Source: Gnetum montanum
Taxonomy: Eukaryota > Streptophyta > Gnetopsida > Gnetales > Gnetaceae
Assembly: GCA_015680685.1 (NCBI GenBank)
Contig: MNCI01002801.1
Coordinates: 7,782-46,235, forward strand
Length of the DNA: 38,454 nucleotides
Reading direction: 5' to 3'
The notes under the pieces were generated by a model. The model worked only from the letters and a program-made list of their open reading frames with translations, ran no database searches and was not told the origin of the DNA. A program made the position numbers and the translations under genes. Of this stretch, positions 1 to 8,825 are shown one piece after another (within the stretch, counting starts at the first letter, position 1; every line of letters starts with the position of its first letter).

Positions 1-308
1 TTATATCAAAAGAACCATACCTTAGTATCAACATTATAACTCAAAGGTAAAAACCAAACATTAGCAATCAATAGAATATAGTTCATACCACCACCAGGAG
101 CACTTATTAGGTGACGAACCTAACAACACAAACAACCACATAAAGAAATGAAAAATTATAAACGATGTTGCAAAAAAAAACAAGAAAAGTTAAATAAATT
201 TATAAAATAAAAACTTAAAAAGGAACTGAGGACCTCAATTGATCAGCAAAGGTGTCCATCTCCCCCATGACTGAGTTGGAAGGGGGAGATCTGAAATAAT
301 GAGCAAGG

Positions 309-1590
309 TCATCCCTTCTGAGAGGTATTATGTGCATCGATCGTTCTAAGTTCATGAAAAGGTTTGGTCTGTTGCACATTGACTAGTAATCTCTTATCAA
401 GGCTCTCAGGTTTGTATATGGTCATGGCCCCTAAAGGAAAGGTTGTATGAATAATGTAAGGTCCTTCCCATAGTGTTTGAAATTTTGTGCGTTGTGGCAC
501 ATGTGTGGGTTTCCAGTAGAGAACCTTATCTCCTGGTTGATACTTAACCTTTCAAATCTTCAAGTCATGGCATTGCTTGTTATATGCTTTGTGCAACTCA
601 TTGGATGATAGGGTAGCTAATCAATTTTTGTCTAGCATGTTTAAAGTTTTCAACCTTTGTTTTTGTGCTAGATCAAGATCAAGGTGGAGGTCATAACCCA
701 TGGATAGTGTACGGAGCTCAGTTTGAATTGGAAGCATTGGAAGCTTTCTGTACACTAACTCATAGGGAGAGTAGCCTACAGGGAGTTTCCAAGTGGAGTG
801 GTATGCCCAAAGAGCATCATTTAGTTTAGTGCTCTAGTCTTGCCTATACTTGTTGATTATCCTAGTTATTATTTTAGTGATATCCCTATTGGTGACCTCA
901 GCTTGTTCGTTAGCTTGGGGGTGATAAGGTGTAGTCAATTTATGTTCAAACCCTAAGTGTTGCATCAACTTCCAAAAAGTTGCACCTGTGAAGTATGTTC
1001 CATTATCCAAAATAAGTGCACGTGGCATGCCAAACCTATTTACGATTTGTTGTTGCACAAATTGTGCAGCTGTAGATAATGTGCAATCTGTAACAGCAGC
1101 TGCTTCGGCCCATTTCATTAAATAGTCTACGGTAACTATGATGTAAGCTTTTCCATTGGACATTGGTGTAATGGGCCCCATAAAGTCTATTCCCCAAATG
1201 TCGAAGGATTCTTAAAGGTTAAATCCATTGTTATAGACCCTCCATTCTAGCAGTCATTCCCCCATTACGTTGGCAGCACTCACAAGATCGGACAAACTGA
1301 TAGGCATCCTGGAATAATGTTGGCTAGTAATATCCTGCAAGCAAGATCTTAATAGTTGTTTGTCTCCCTGCATAGTGACCCCCACAAGGGCCCTCATGAG
1401 CATCTTGGAGAACTCTCAGTTAGTCTTCCTCAGGCACACATCATAAAACCAAGCCATCAAGACATACTTTGTAAAGTTATCCATTCATCTCCATGAAGTA
1501 CTTGGCTCTGTGAAGAAACTGTTGTTTCTTCCTAAACTTCAGCTCTTGTGGTGTTTGTTGAGTAAGGAGATAGGTGAGAATGCTACTATA
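309..1590 (-). pseudogene. Element 1 integrase (pol C-terminal part), broken
   Basis: Integrase inserts the cDNA copy into the host genome. On the minus strand the order is an N-terminal H2C2 zinc-binding region (HEGPCGGHY followed by SCECCQ, about 1250-1420), the catalytic core (FMGPITPMS, then LDNGT near 1000-1015, then [13 protein letters not shown] with the last catalytic Glu kept, about 880-910), and a C-terminal part with QRTKFQTLWEGPY (about 440-500) ending in FHELRT. The part after the core reads through stops, including a TGA in DKN*LA where element 2 has Arg. There is also a Trp-to-TAG in YY*PTLF and a frameshift just before the core. It was part of one pol polyprotein with the RT upstream. 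Confidence 0.85.
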
Positions 1591-3345
1591 CTAGTTTGTT
1601 TCTATGGGTTGGTTATTCACTACACTGGCAAAGAGGGCCTCATCAAGAAAATGATCAGACATTACATATTCATCCTCTTTGTTGTCCCAACGCAACTGAG
1701 ATAAATGATCTACAACTACATTCTCAGTGCCCTTTCGATTGATCATCATTAGATCAAACTCCTGTAGGATTACCATCCATCGTATAATATGAGGTCTAAT
1801 CATTAGTTTGTTCATGAGGAACCAAATTGCACTATGATCTGTGTGGATGAACACTTTGTAACCTAACACATAGTGCCTAAACTTATCCAGTGCAAACACT
1901 ACAACCATTAATTCTTTCTCGGTAGTTTTGTAGTTAAGTTGTGCACCGACGATACTCCTACTTGCATAGTGAATGTAGTAAGGACGTTTTTGATCATCTA
2001 ACTATGTAGGTACGGCTCCCAAAGCATAATTGGACATGTCAGTCATTATGTGAAACGGTTTGGACTAGTCAGGAACTTGTAGAATGGGAGTTTCTACAAG
2101 CTTTTATTTCAAGGTCTGGAATTCTCGTTTGCATTCCCTGGTCCACTCAAAAGGTACACCCTTCTTTGTTAGTTCTACTAATGGTTTGGCAACTTTGGAG
2201 AAGTTCTCAATGAATCTCCTATAATAGCCAATGTGTCCAAGAAATGATTGAATGTCTTTGACAGTTTCTGGTTGACGGGTGATTCCTTGGATGACCCTAA
2301 CTTTATCTAGGTCTACCTCTATTCCTGAATGTGAAACCTTATGCCCAAGTACCACACCTTCTTGGACCATTAAATGGATTTTCTTCCAGTTGAGCCTTAA
2401 GTTGGTTTCTACGCATCTTCTCAGCACTTGCTCTAATCGGTCCAAGGCTTGATCAAAACTTGTTCCATAACTGGAGAAGTCGTCCATAAAGACTTCCACT
2501 CTGTTTCCTATCTACTGTTGGAATATGCTTAAAACTAGGTGTTGAAATGTGGCAGGAGCATTACACAAGCCAAACGGCATTTGATTATATGCAAACATTT
2601 CCCAAGGACTGGTGAACGGTGTCTTGGCTTAATCTTCTAGTGCTATCTGTATTTGGTTGTATCCACTATAGCCATCCAGAAAACTATAATAGCGATGCCC
2701 TGCTATGGTGTCTAAGACTTGGTCAACAAATAGCAACGGAAAGTGATCCTTAAATGTTGTTATGTTCAGCAGCCTAAAATCTATACACACCCTCCATTTG
2801 CCTCCCTTTTTAGGCACGATCACTAGAGGGATAACCCATTCACTATCAGAAATGGGATATATAAAACCAGCCTTAAGAAGCTATTCTATTTCTTCTTTTA
2901 CTATTTGCTTCAATTTTGGGTTCAATCACCTCTGTGGTTGTTTTCAAAGTTTCATGGAGGGGTCAATGTAAATCCTATGCTGGCATATCCTAGGATCTAT
3001 TCCAGTTAATTTGGGGTATGACCAGGCAAAGGCTTTTGACCACTTGTTTATCACATTCAGCAATCTTTCTTTTTGTTTGGGAACAAGTCTTGCGTTGATG
3101 ATCATCAGTTTTTCACTTTCGAGGATCATATATTCCATACCAGTGGGCAATGGTTTCAAATCTAGGGGATCTTGTTTAAATCTTTCAGGAATTTCCAACT
3201 TCCCCCAGTTGATGTTTTCAAGGTTAAGGCTTGGACATTGGCAACGAACTTGCTCTAGTGTATCTATGCTTTCAATGTAAACACTAGTTATTCCCTCAGT
3301 TAGTTCCATGCACGTTAGTGAGTTGCTTTCTTGATCAGCCATCAA
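1591..3345 (-). pseudogene. Element 1 reverse transcriptase and RNase H, broken
   Basis: This part copies the element RNA into DNA and removes the RNA strand. Visible RT landmarks are the pre-RT linker with LTGIDPRICQHRIY (about 2960-3010), VPKKGGKWRVCIDFRLLN (about 2760-2823), FLDGYSGYNQI (about 2640-2690), FGLCNAPATFQ (about 2545-2580) and the catalytic FMDD (2479-2490). RNase H follows with FRHYVLGYKVFIHTDHSAIWF (about 1820-1890). Stops occur at EIE*LL (2881-2883), LED*AK (near 2629), FQQ*IGN (2512-2514) and T*LDDQK (2002-2004). The first, third and fourth recur at the same codons in element 2. Confidence 0.9.
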
Positions 3346-3363
3346 CCACTAGGTGTCTTCTTG

Positions 3364-4112
3364 TCATGTGGCTGCTACATACAGGCACGTTTGTATATTA
3401 ATGTCTTGTGCACACCGATTGCATGCAAGCAATGCTAAACTTTGCATAACCCATGATCTCTGCACGCAATTGCACCCTGTGTCACTGTATGCGATGCATG
3501 GAACTTTCTTCTTCTTGATCTTTCCAAAAGTGTTCTTCTTGGATATTTCCAGGGAAAGATCACGAATTCCTAGGTGTGCATCTATAGTACTTAGCCATGC
3601 TCTTCTCATTATTATTGGGAAGTCCCCTTTACCGTTGTTCACTTGTATCACTAGGAAATCAGCTAGATACGACCACCTACACACAGTCGTAACGATGTCC
3701 TCCACCAGCCCCAAGGGGACAGTGATGGACTGGTCGACCAGCTCTAGGCGAATATTACTCTTTCTTAATGGAGGTAGGTTCCAAGCTTTGTACATCTCTT
3801 GTAATATTAGGTTGACTCTGGAACCTAAGTCTAAAAGAGCTTTACATGGTTCATTTCCAGTGACTTGGAGAATTTCTTGGGAAGGTGGCCAACCATAATC
3901 TAGTCAATAACGGCATGTGTTAACATAACTGTATATGTTGAGCTTGGTGTTTGATTTGAAGGAAGCTCTGAAGCCTTATTTGATGGAGAGGCATTCAGAG
4001 GTTCAACCACTTGTGGATGTGAGGGCTTGGTTGGACTGTTGGTTCTGAAGAAAGGTATTTTCTTCATAAGGTTGTCAAAACCAACTATGGGTTGAGGGTT
4101 CATAGCCCTCAT
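3364..4112 (-). pseudogene. Element 1 aspartic protease region, active site altered
   Basis: The retroviral-type protease releases gag and pol proteins from the precursor. The segment matches the element 2 protease (17584-18249) line by line, for example MYKAWNLPPL, VDQSITVPLGLVEDI and YSDTGCNCVQRSW. The catalytic triplet, D-S-G-S in element 2, reads D-L-G-S here (3823-3831), so the conserved Ser/Thr after the catalytic Asp is lost. Upstream the reading continues from gag through a proline-rich linker with PQPIVGFDN (about 3900-4112). A stop at about 3900 and frame changes separate the blocks. Confidence 0.8.
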
Positions 4113-4318
4113 GACATTGCATTGTTGTGGTTCAGTAGGGAGTTCCCCTTACATTGCTGGAGCAGGTGGTAATGAAGCTATCAGTGTGAGAGTTGTGGAT
4201 GGATTTGAAGGATGGTATGTGTGTGGGTTATCTCCCCTAGGAGAAGGAGTTCTAAAATACTCCTGAGCTTGGTAGTGATGTTGTGGTGTAACATGACTAA
4301 CAAAGTCACGGGGAGAGC

Positions 4319-6392
4319 TCAGATGCTACACATAGTAGCCATATGGGTCTGGTTGCCGGTAGGGGTATTGTTGCCTTGGTGGTGGCATCTCCCATGACTG
4401 TGGGTATTACCACTGTTGATGTTGCTCAACGGGTTGTGGTGGAGTTCCACTTGGATAATATGTTGAAGGTTGGTGGAACTTCCTTGGATTACCTTGGGGA
4501 TAAGGTAACCATCAGGGTGCTTGCTGTTTATTAAATCGTCGATTGAGCGCATACACCCCAGACTCTTGTAGATGTGAGATTACTGGGCAACATCCCTTAG
4601 GATGGTCGTATTGGCATATCTCACATCCACCATCATTTTCTGTGTCTAAATCCATAACCTCTTCGATGATGGCCATTTTATCCTTACCCTTGTTACATGC
4701 ATTATCTACTTCTCTCTTTTTCTTTTTGTCATGCTCACTACCTCGCTCCCTAGACTCCTCTACAATTTTAAGAACAGTTTCAAACCTACTATCCAGGGAG
4801 TCCCACATTTGGTCTACCTTTGCCAATACTTCGATTGTTAACTTTTGGAGCGGAAAAGTTTTCCTATTCATCATCTCTTTGAGTGGTGACTCTTCTTCCT
4901 CCTTATAGAATCTCACTTCCCTTTTTCGGAGGGAAGGATCTCGGTTGTACTCTTCCGCACTTTCTCTCTTCCGTAGCTCACCTTCTTCTTTGGCTACTTG
5001 CTCTAACAATCTATGGATTTCATGAGACCTAAGCTCCGATAACCTTCCTTGGGCATACGTCCCAAGGGTTCTTCTTGTTTCATGCCTAAGTCCATCTACG
5101 AGATGGCGTAGTTAATCCCGCTACGAATAACCATGGCCAGGGCAACGATGTAACAGTGTGTAATAGTAGCCCATGACAGCATCCAAGGGTTCATGATTTC
5201 CTTACTTCCATCCTTGGATTTTCTTTCACAGGTTAGACACTCAGGAGTACATTTGGTACTTATCATTAAATAGTTCTAACATTGTACTCCACCTCTAAAT
5301 GGATTCCGGTTCTAAGGACCAGTACCAGCTTTCAGCTTCTTTCACTAGTGTCCTTGGGAACAACTTCAGTTTTTGCCATTCGTTTTCTATGTTTTGCAAG
5401 GCACATGCATCATGGAATTCTTNCCTACTATCCTTTTGGTGCCTTGTGGAAACTCTTATGGCCTTCGTTATATCTAGCATGCTTCTAGTTGCAAGTAGGG
5501 GTTCTTCATGATCATCTCATTCATAGTGTCTATGGTGTCTACGTAGTTCCCTACTATCCCTTCTTCCATGCCTTGATTCCTTAGAGTGCTCTCGTCCTCG
5601 TTCTCGACTATCTCGTCGATGTTTTTCACTCTGTTTCCCTTTATCCTCATGATTGGTTTCCTTATGATTACGTTCAAACACCAAAGGAGAGGGTGAATGT
5701 GACGATGAAGGTGAAGAAGAAGGAGAACCATCGCCATGATGGTGTTTTCTACCTTCTCTTTAGTGGTCCCAGCCATGATAGTGATCACGATCAGAACGTT
5801 CGCCCTTATCGTATGGTTGTGTTCCTTCTTTGAACACTTTGTGTTCATGGGTATCAGAACCAGGGTTGTGAATAGTGGAGTGTAGGTTCTAATACATCAG
5901 CTCCTGACCATTGTTAGGAGGAGAAACATCATTTGGTGGGGAACCTGTTGAAGCAGGTTCACCACCCTCAATTTCGCTCAAGACATGCGGAGCGTTATGG
6001 GACCATTTACCCTTCGAGGATGTATGATATCTCTCCTGTCGCAAGTCCCTTTGACGTTGCACTTCTATGGGATGGTAGTCCCTTGTGTCATGATGGCATG
6101 CAACATATTCTGCATACAAAAATGACATGCCTATTCGTGAGAGAGCATGAAGGAACATGTTGGGGACTGATCAGTCTGGAGGCAACACTATGTTACCCTC
6201 CAAGTCTCTCCAACGCAATTTTTCATCTTGGTGGAGAATAAAGGTAAAGTCGGGTACATACTCATCGTGATGAGTATATACCACACGAAATTGTTGAGGA
6301 ACTGGCGGATCTTGATTACGTGTATTATGTCGCTGACTGTCTCTGGTGTTAGTCCTAGGCGGTGAAGTGCTCTTATGTGAAGAAGAAGACAT
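4319..6392 (-). pseudogene. Element 1 gag, broken
   Basis: Gag forms the virus-like particle and binds the element RNA. The reading starts at ATG 6390-6392 with MSSSSHKSTSPP, followed by a conserved block VVYTHHDEYVPDFTFILHQD and a WRDLEGNIVLPPD segment ending in a stop (about 6170). Next come a hydrophilic Ser/Pro/His-rich part (5474-6158), the core with NEWQKLKLFPRTLVKEAESW (about 5295-5410), a Glu/Lys-rich helical part with TIEVLAKVDQMWDSLDSRF (about 4780-4840), and a knuckle CEICQYDHPKGCC (about 4580-4630). Elements 2 and 3 carry the same blocks. The single N at 5423 replaces about 25 codons that element 3 still has between its DSRIKRVD and FHDAS. Confidence 0.8.
5423..5423. other. Single N: assembly join inside element 1 gag
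   Basis: The N lies in gag between KDSR and EFHDA. Element 3 has about 25 extra codons at this point (25160-25240). The N therefore stands for missing sequence of roughly 80 bases, not one unknown base. Confidence 0.7.
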
Positions 6393-6517
6393 TTTTTCTT
6401 GTTTGGTGTGCGGTTTACTGTTGTTTTATCTTTCCTTGATTAACCCTAAGGGTTCGTTCTAGCGTTCCAACGATATGAATGATTTCTTGTGTTCTACATA
6501 GTGCACAAACAACTAAG

Positions 6518-6535
6518 TCCCTGGCAACGGTGCCA
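6518..6535 (-). promoter_or_regulatory. Element 1 primer binding site (tRNA-Asp type)
   Basis: On the minus strand this reads TGGCACCGTTGCCAGGGA, starting one base inside the LTR end (...TCATCA, then T). The TGG start is the complement of a tRNA CCA end. The rest is close to TGGCGCCGTTGCCGGGGA, the tRNA-Asp complement that I recall for Athila/Tat elements. Elements 2 and 3 have the same site with other changes. Confidence 0.75.
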
Positions 6536-6536
6536 A

Positions 6537-6800
6537 TGATGAGTGGCGAGGTACACTACACTCAACCATATGAATACGAGCGTTTCACGCGTGATCCGGT
6601 CGAACTCCAAGGACTAAGTGCTTATGTGCCTTAATGGAACACTCAAGGTTAATCAATCGTTGTCTTCCCAAACTTACTTGTATTGTCACGGTTGTATGGT
6701 TAAGTAATCTTGAGGTATCTGATTTTTATAGCTTTTATCTTTTTAATGTCTTATGCTAATAGGGAAAGGTAAAGAGAACTAAGCAACTAACTTACATTAA
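6537..6800 (-). repeat. Element 1 partial 5' LTR (U5/R end only)
   Basis: The LTR end TGATGAG... on the plus strand is the reverse complement of the CTCATCA end of the LTRs at 16467 and 24123. Landmarks shared with the 16200-16467 part of the element 2 LTR include the ATTCGACCGGATC-like block, AACCATAC/ATGAATACGAGC, and the TTAGTTGCTTAG-like stretch. Similarity ends near 6800, so the U3 half with the promoter is missing. Confidence 0.7.
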
Positions 6801-6831
6801 CTATTACCAAAATTTCATTATCTATTACCAA

Positions 6832-6832
6832 N
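6832..6832. other. Single N flanked by a 46-bp exact direct repeat
   Basis: Bases 6786-6831 and 6834-6879 are identical (ACTAACTTACATT... to ...TCTATTACCAA). Two contig ends with an unmerged overlap would give exactly this pattern, so the duplication is probably artificial. Confidence 0.75.
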
Positions 6833-6859
6833 GACTAACTTACATTAACTATTACCAAA

Positions 6860-7085
6860 ATTTCATTATCTATTACCAAAATGCTTCCTTCATAACATAC
6901 CATAATGTTTACATTTTTTATCTTTGATTTTGTTCAATTTGAGACCTAGATTTTCTCCCTATAAATAATTCCAACTTCCCTATAAAGACAAATAACATTA
7001 ATTCCATCTTCTTGACTTGACTTGTTGAGTGTGAATGGCATAAGTCAATAAAAGCTATCCCATATTTAAAAAAGTAGTCCACAAT
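6860..7085. repeat. Direct duplication upstream of the receptor kinase, copy 1
   Basis: This segment resembles 8028-8265 in the same order and orientation. Shared landmarks are TCTATTACCAAAAT, CTTCATA(A/G)CAT(A/G)CCAT, TTTGATTTT(G/C)TTCAA, a TTGACTTGACT(T/C) stretch, and CAATAAAAG followed by a run of A. The copies differ by point changes and small indels, so the duplication is old. No coding potential was seen. Confidence 0.6.
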
Positions 7086-7417
7086 TGGGGTGGAAAACAT
7101 TTGGAATTTCCTTGTCTTGGGGGTAGAAAATTAAGCACATCCCCAACGCACGACAAAAATGGGTAGGTACATGTCACGGTACCTTTGAATTCACAGCACA
7201 CATGCATATGTGGACTCTTTTCATCCATAGAAAGAAGTGAGCAAGGTAGTAGGACCCAACAGAAAGATCGGTCGGCAGAAGCATCCAACAGTGCAAGGTC
7301 ACAGAACATGGGTAGGGTCCAGATTTTTAACGTATGTTTTAATTTATGGGTGGGCTTCACCAATACCAGGATTGGTGAGTCCAGCAATGTCCATGCTGTC
7401 ACTGTCAATACAGGTGT

Positions 7418-7708
7418 CCGTTCAAGAAAAACTACATTTTAGGTTATAGGTGACCTTAAGCAATACCGCGATTGGTGGAGGAGAATTGGTGACTTTGAAA
7501 TGCNAGATATGCTTTTATTGACTCATATCGTTCGCCGGCGGCCAGTCAAATTAAGATAGAATCATAGTTATGGTGTTTATAGTCAAGTTGGAGTTATTGT
7601 TACGGTCTAGATTTTGCAGTGGGCATTTCAAAGTCACCAATTCTCCTCCACCAATCGCGGTATTGCTTAAGGTCACCTATAACCTAAAATGTAGTTTTTC
7701 TTGAACGG
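7418..7708. repeat. Perfect 86-bp inverted repeat bounded by N characters
   Basis: Bases 7418-7503 (from CCGTTCAAGAAAAACTAC to GACTTTGAAATGC) are the exact reverse complement of 7623-7708. The left arm ends immediately before N 7504 and the right arm ends immediately before N 7709. Perfect identity ending at two gaps points to a misjoined fragment (7505-7708) rather than an old biological palindrome. The spacer 7505-7622 is unique and has no open frame. Confidence 0.8.
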
Positions 7709-8027
7709 NGTACATTGTGTGATAATTCAATTTGCTGGACGTTAAATCTTTAATATTCTTTTCAAAGATATCTTATCTTAATAATGTCATCTTTCATAAA
7801 GGTTTTTTTACTAATAACCACGACATTGGTTAAAAAAAATTGGTACCATTGAAGAATTAGGAATAAGAACATGACATAATCAATAAAATTTTCTATTTTT
7901 AGGTTGTCTTTATATTGAAGAAGTAAAATTCATTGATCAATCCAAATTTTAGTTTTTCTTATTTTGTATCCTCTTTTAAAAATTTAATTTTCTTAATAAT
8001 TTTTTAAAATAAAATTTTCATTTATCC

Positions 8028-8265
8028 AAAATTTCTTTATCTATTACCAAAATACTTTCTTCATAGCATGCCATGGTGTTTACCTTTCAATGTTTGATTT
8101 TCTTCAACTTACATAGATTTTCAATGACTATTTATGTAAATAAAAACAATAAGAATACTTCCAAGTTGACTTGACTCAAGATGCCTTAAAGATTACAAGC
8201 CAATAAAAGTTGACCATACTTAAAAAAAAACAGTCAATAATCATGATACCCATGACATTTATGGT
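8028..8265. repeat. Direct duplication upstream of the receptor kinase, copy 2
   Basis: This is the partner of 6860-7085. It lies about 430-660 bases before the kinase start codon, so it may be within the promoter region. It has diverged from copy 1 by substitutions and indels. Confidence 0.6.
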
Positions 8266-8384
8266 TGGAGCCTTGCAATTATTGTGATACCTTCTTGCAA
8301 TTATTGTGATACCTTCTTGCAATTATTGTGATATCTTCTTGACGTTTATGGTTGGAGCCTTGCAATTATTGTAATATCTTCTTT
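8253..8384. repeat. 22-bp tandem repeat in an 88-bp duplication
   Basis: The unit CTTGCAATTATTGTGATACCTT starts at 8272, 8294 and 8316, the last copy having ATATCTT. The preceding GACATTTATGGTTGGAGC plus the unit occurs again at about 8341-8384 with two or three changes. It lies 310-440 bases before the receptor kinase start. Confidence 0.8.
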
Positions 8385-8609
8385 GTTCCAGGTTCCACTG
8401 GACTTACCAGTTACGTTAACATTAGAGATGAAGTGCAGATAAGATGATAAGGTTGGAGTCGTATTCTCATCATCATCAACTCGGTACTCCAAAGTCAAGT
8501 CAAGTGACTCAACAGTATGAGGTTCCCAAATTTTCGTTCGTTCGCGTGACCCATTACCATTATTTTTGAATTCTAATATCAAGTGGAAATTTCATAACCT
8601 AAAGAGTAT

Positions 8610-8825
8610 ATGTATCATACGCAAAAGCAAAGCTGGCCTTTGCTGCAAAAGCTTAGAATTCTGCTCCTCATTTCTCAGCCAACAACAATAATATGGCACC
8701 CAACATTTTGTCACGCCCTTTTGTTGGATTTACATTGTTTGCATGTTTGCTGCTACTTGGCGTTGCTGTTTCTTTTGCAAATGCAAATGATGATGATGCT
8801 GCTGTTAATGATGTCAAATCTTTAA
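8610..8825 (+). promoter_or_regulatory. Possible upstream ORF overlapping the receptor kinase start
   Basis: An ATG at 8610 opens 71 codons in another frame that overlap the kinase start at 8693. Its context is poor (T at -3), and whether it lies in the transcript is unknown. If it does, it could reduce translation of the kinase. Weak call. Confidence 0.25.

Larger units (their letters stand above)
1..6800 (-). mobile_element. Element 1: Athila-like Ty3/gypsy LTR retrotransposon, degenerate, 3' end outside window
   Basis: Read on the minus strand, the order is partial 5' LTR (6537-~6800), primer binding site, gag, aspartic protease, reverse transcriptase, RNase H, integrase, then an AT-rich 3' non-coding region that continues past base 1. 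RT before integrase is diagnostic of Ty3/gypsy. The PBS and the long tail after pol fit the Athila/Tat lineage. Element 2 is a close relative along the whole of pol: bases 1-300 correspond to the stretch following the element 2 pol at about 21180-21490. Many stops and frameshifts make it non-functional. The 5' LTR is cut off near 6800, where similarity to the element 2 LTR stops. Confidence 0.9.

Noticed and set aside
3353-3898. Long plus-strand open frame of 181 codons
   Set aside because: It is the opposite strand of the element 1 protease; the minus-strand reading aligns with the element 2 protease, the plus-strand reading with nothing recognisable.
7185-7449. Small genes upstream of the receptor kinase
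   Set aside because: Short overlapping frames on both strands in a region with assembly joins; no domain or codon pattern.
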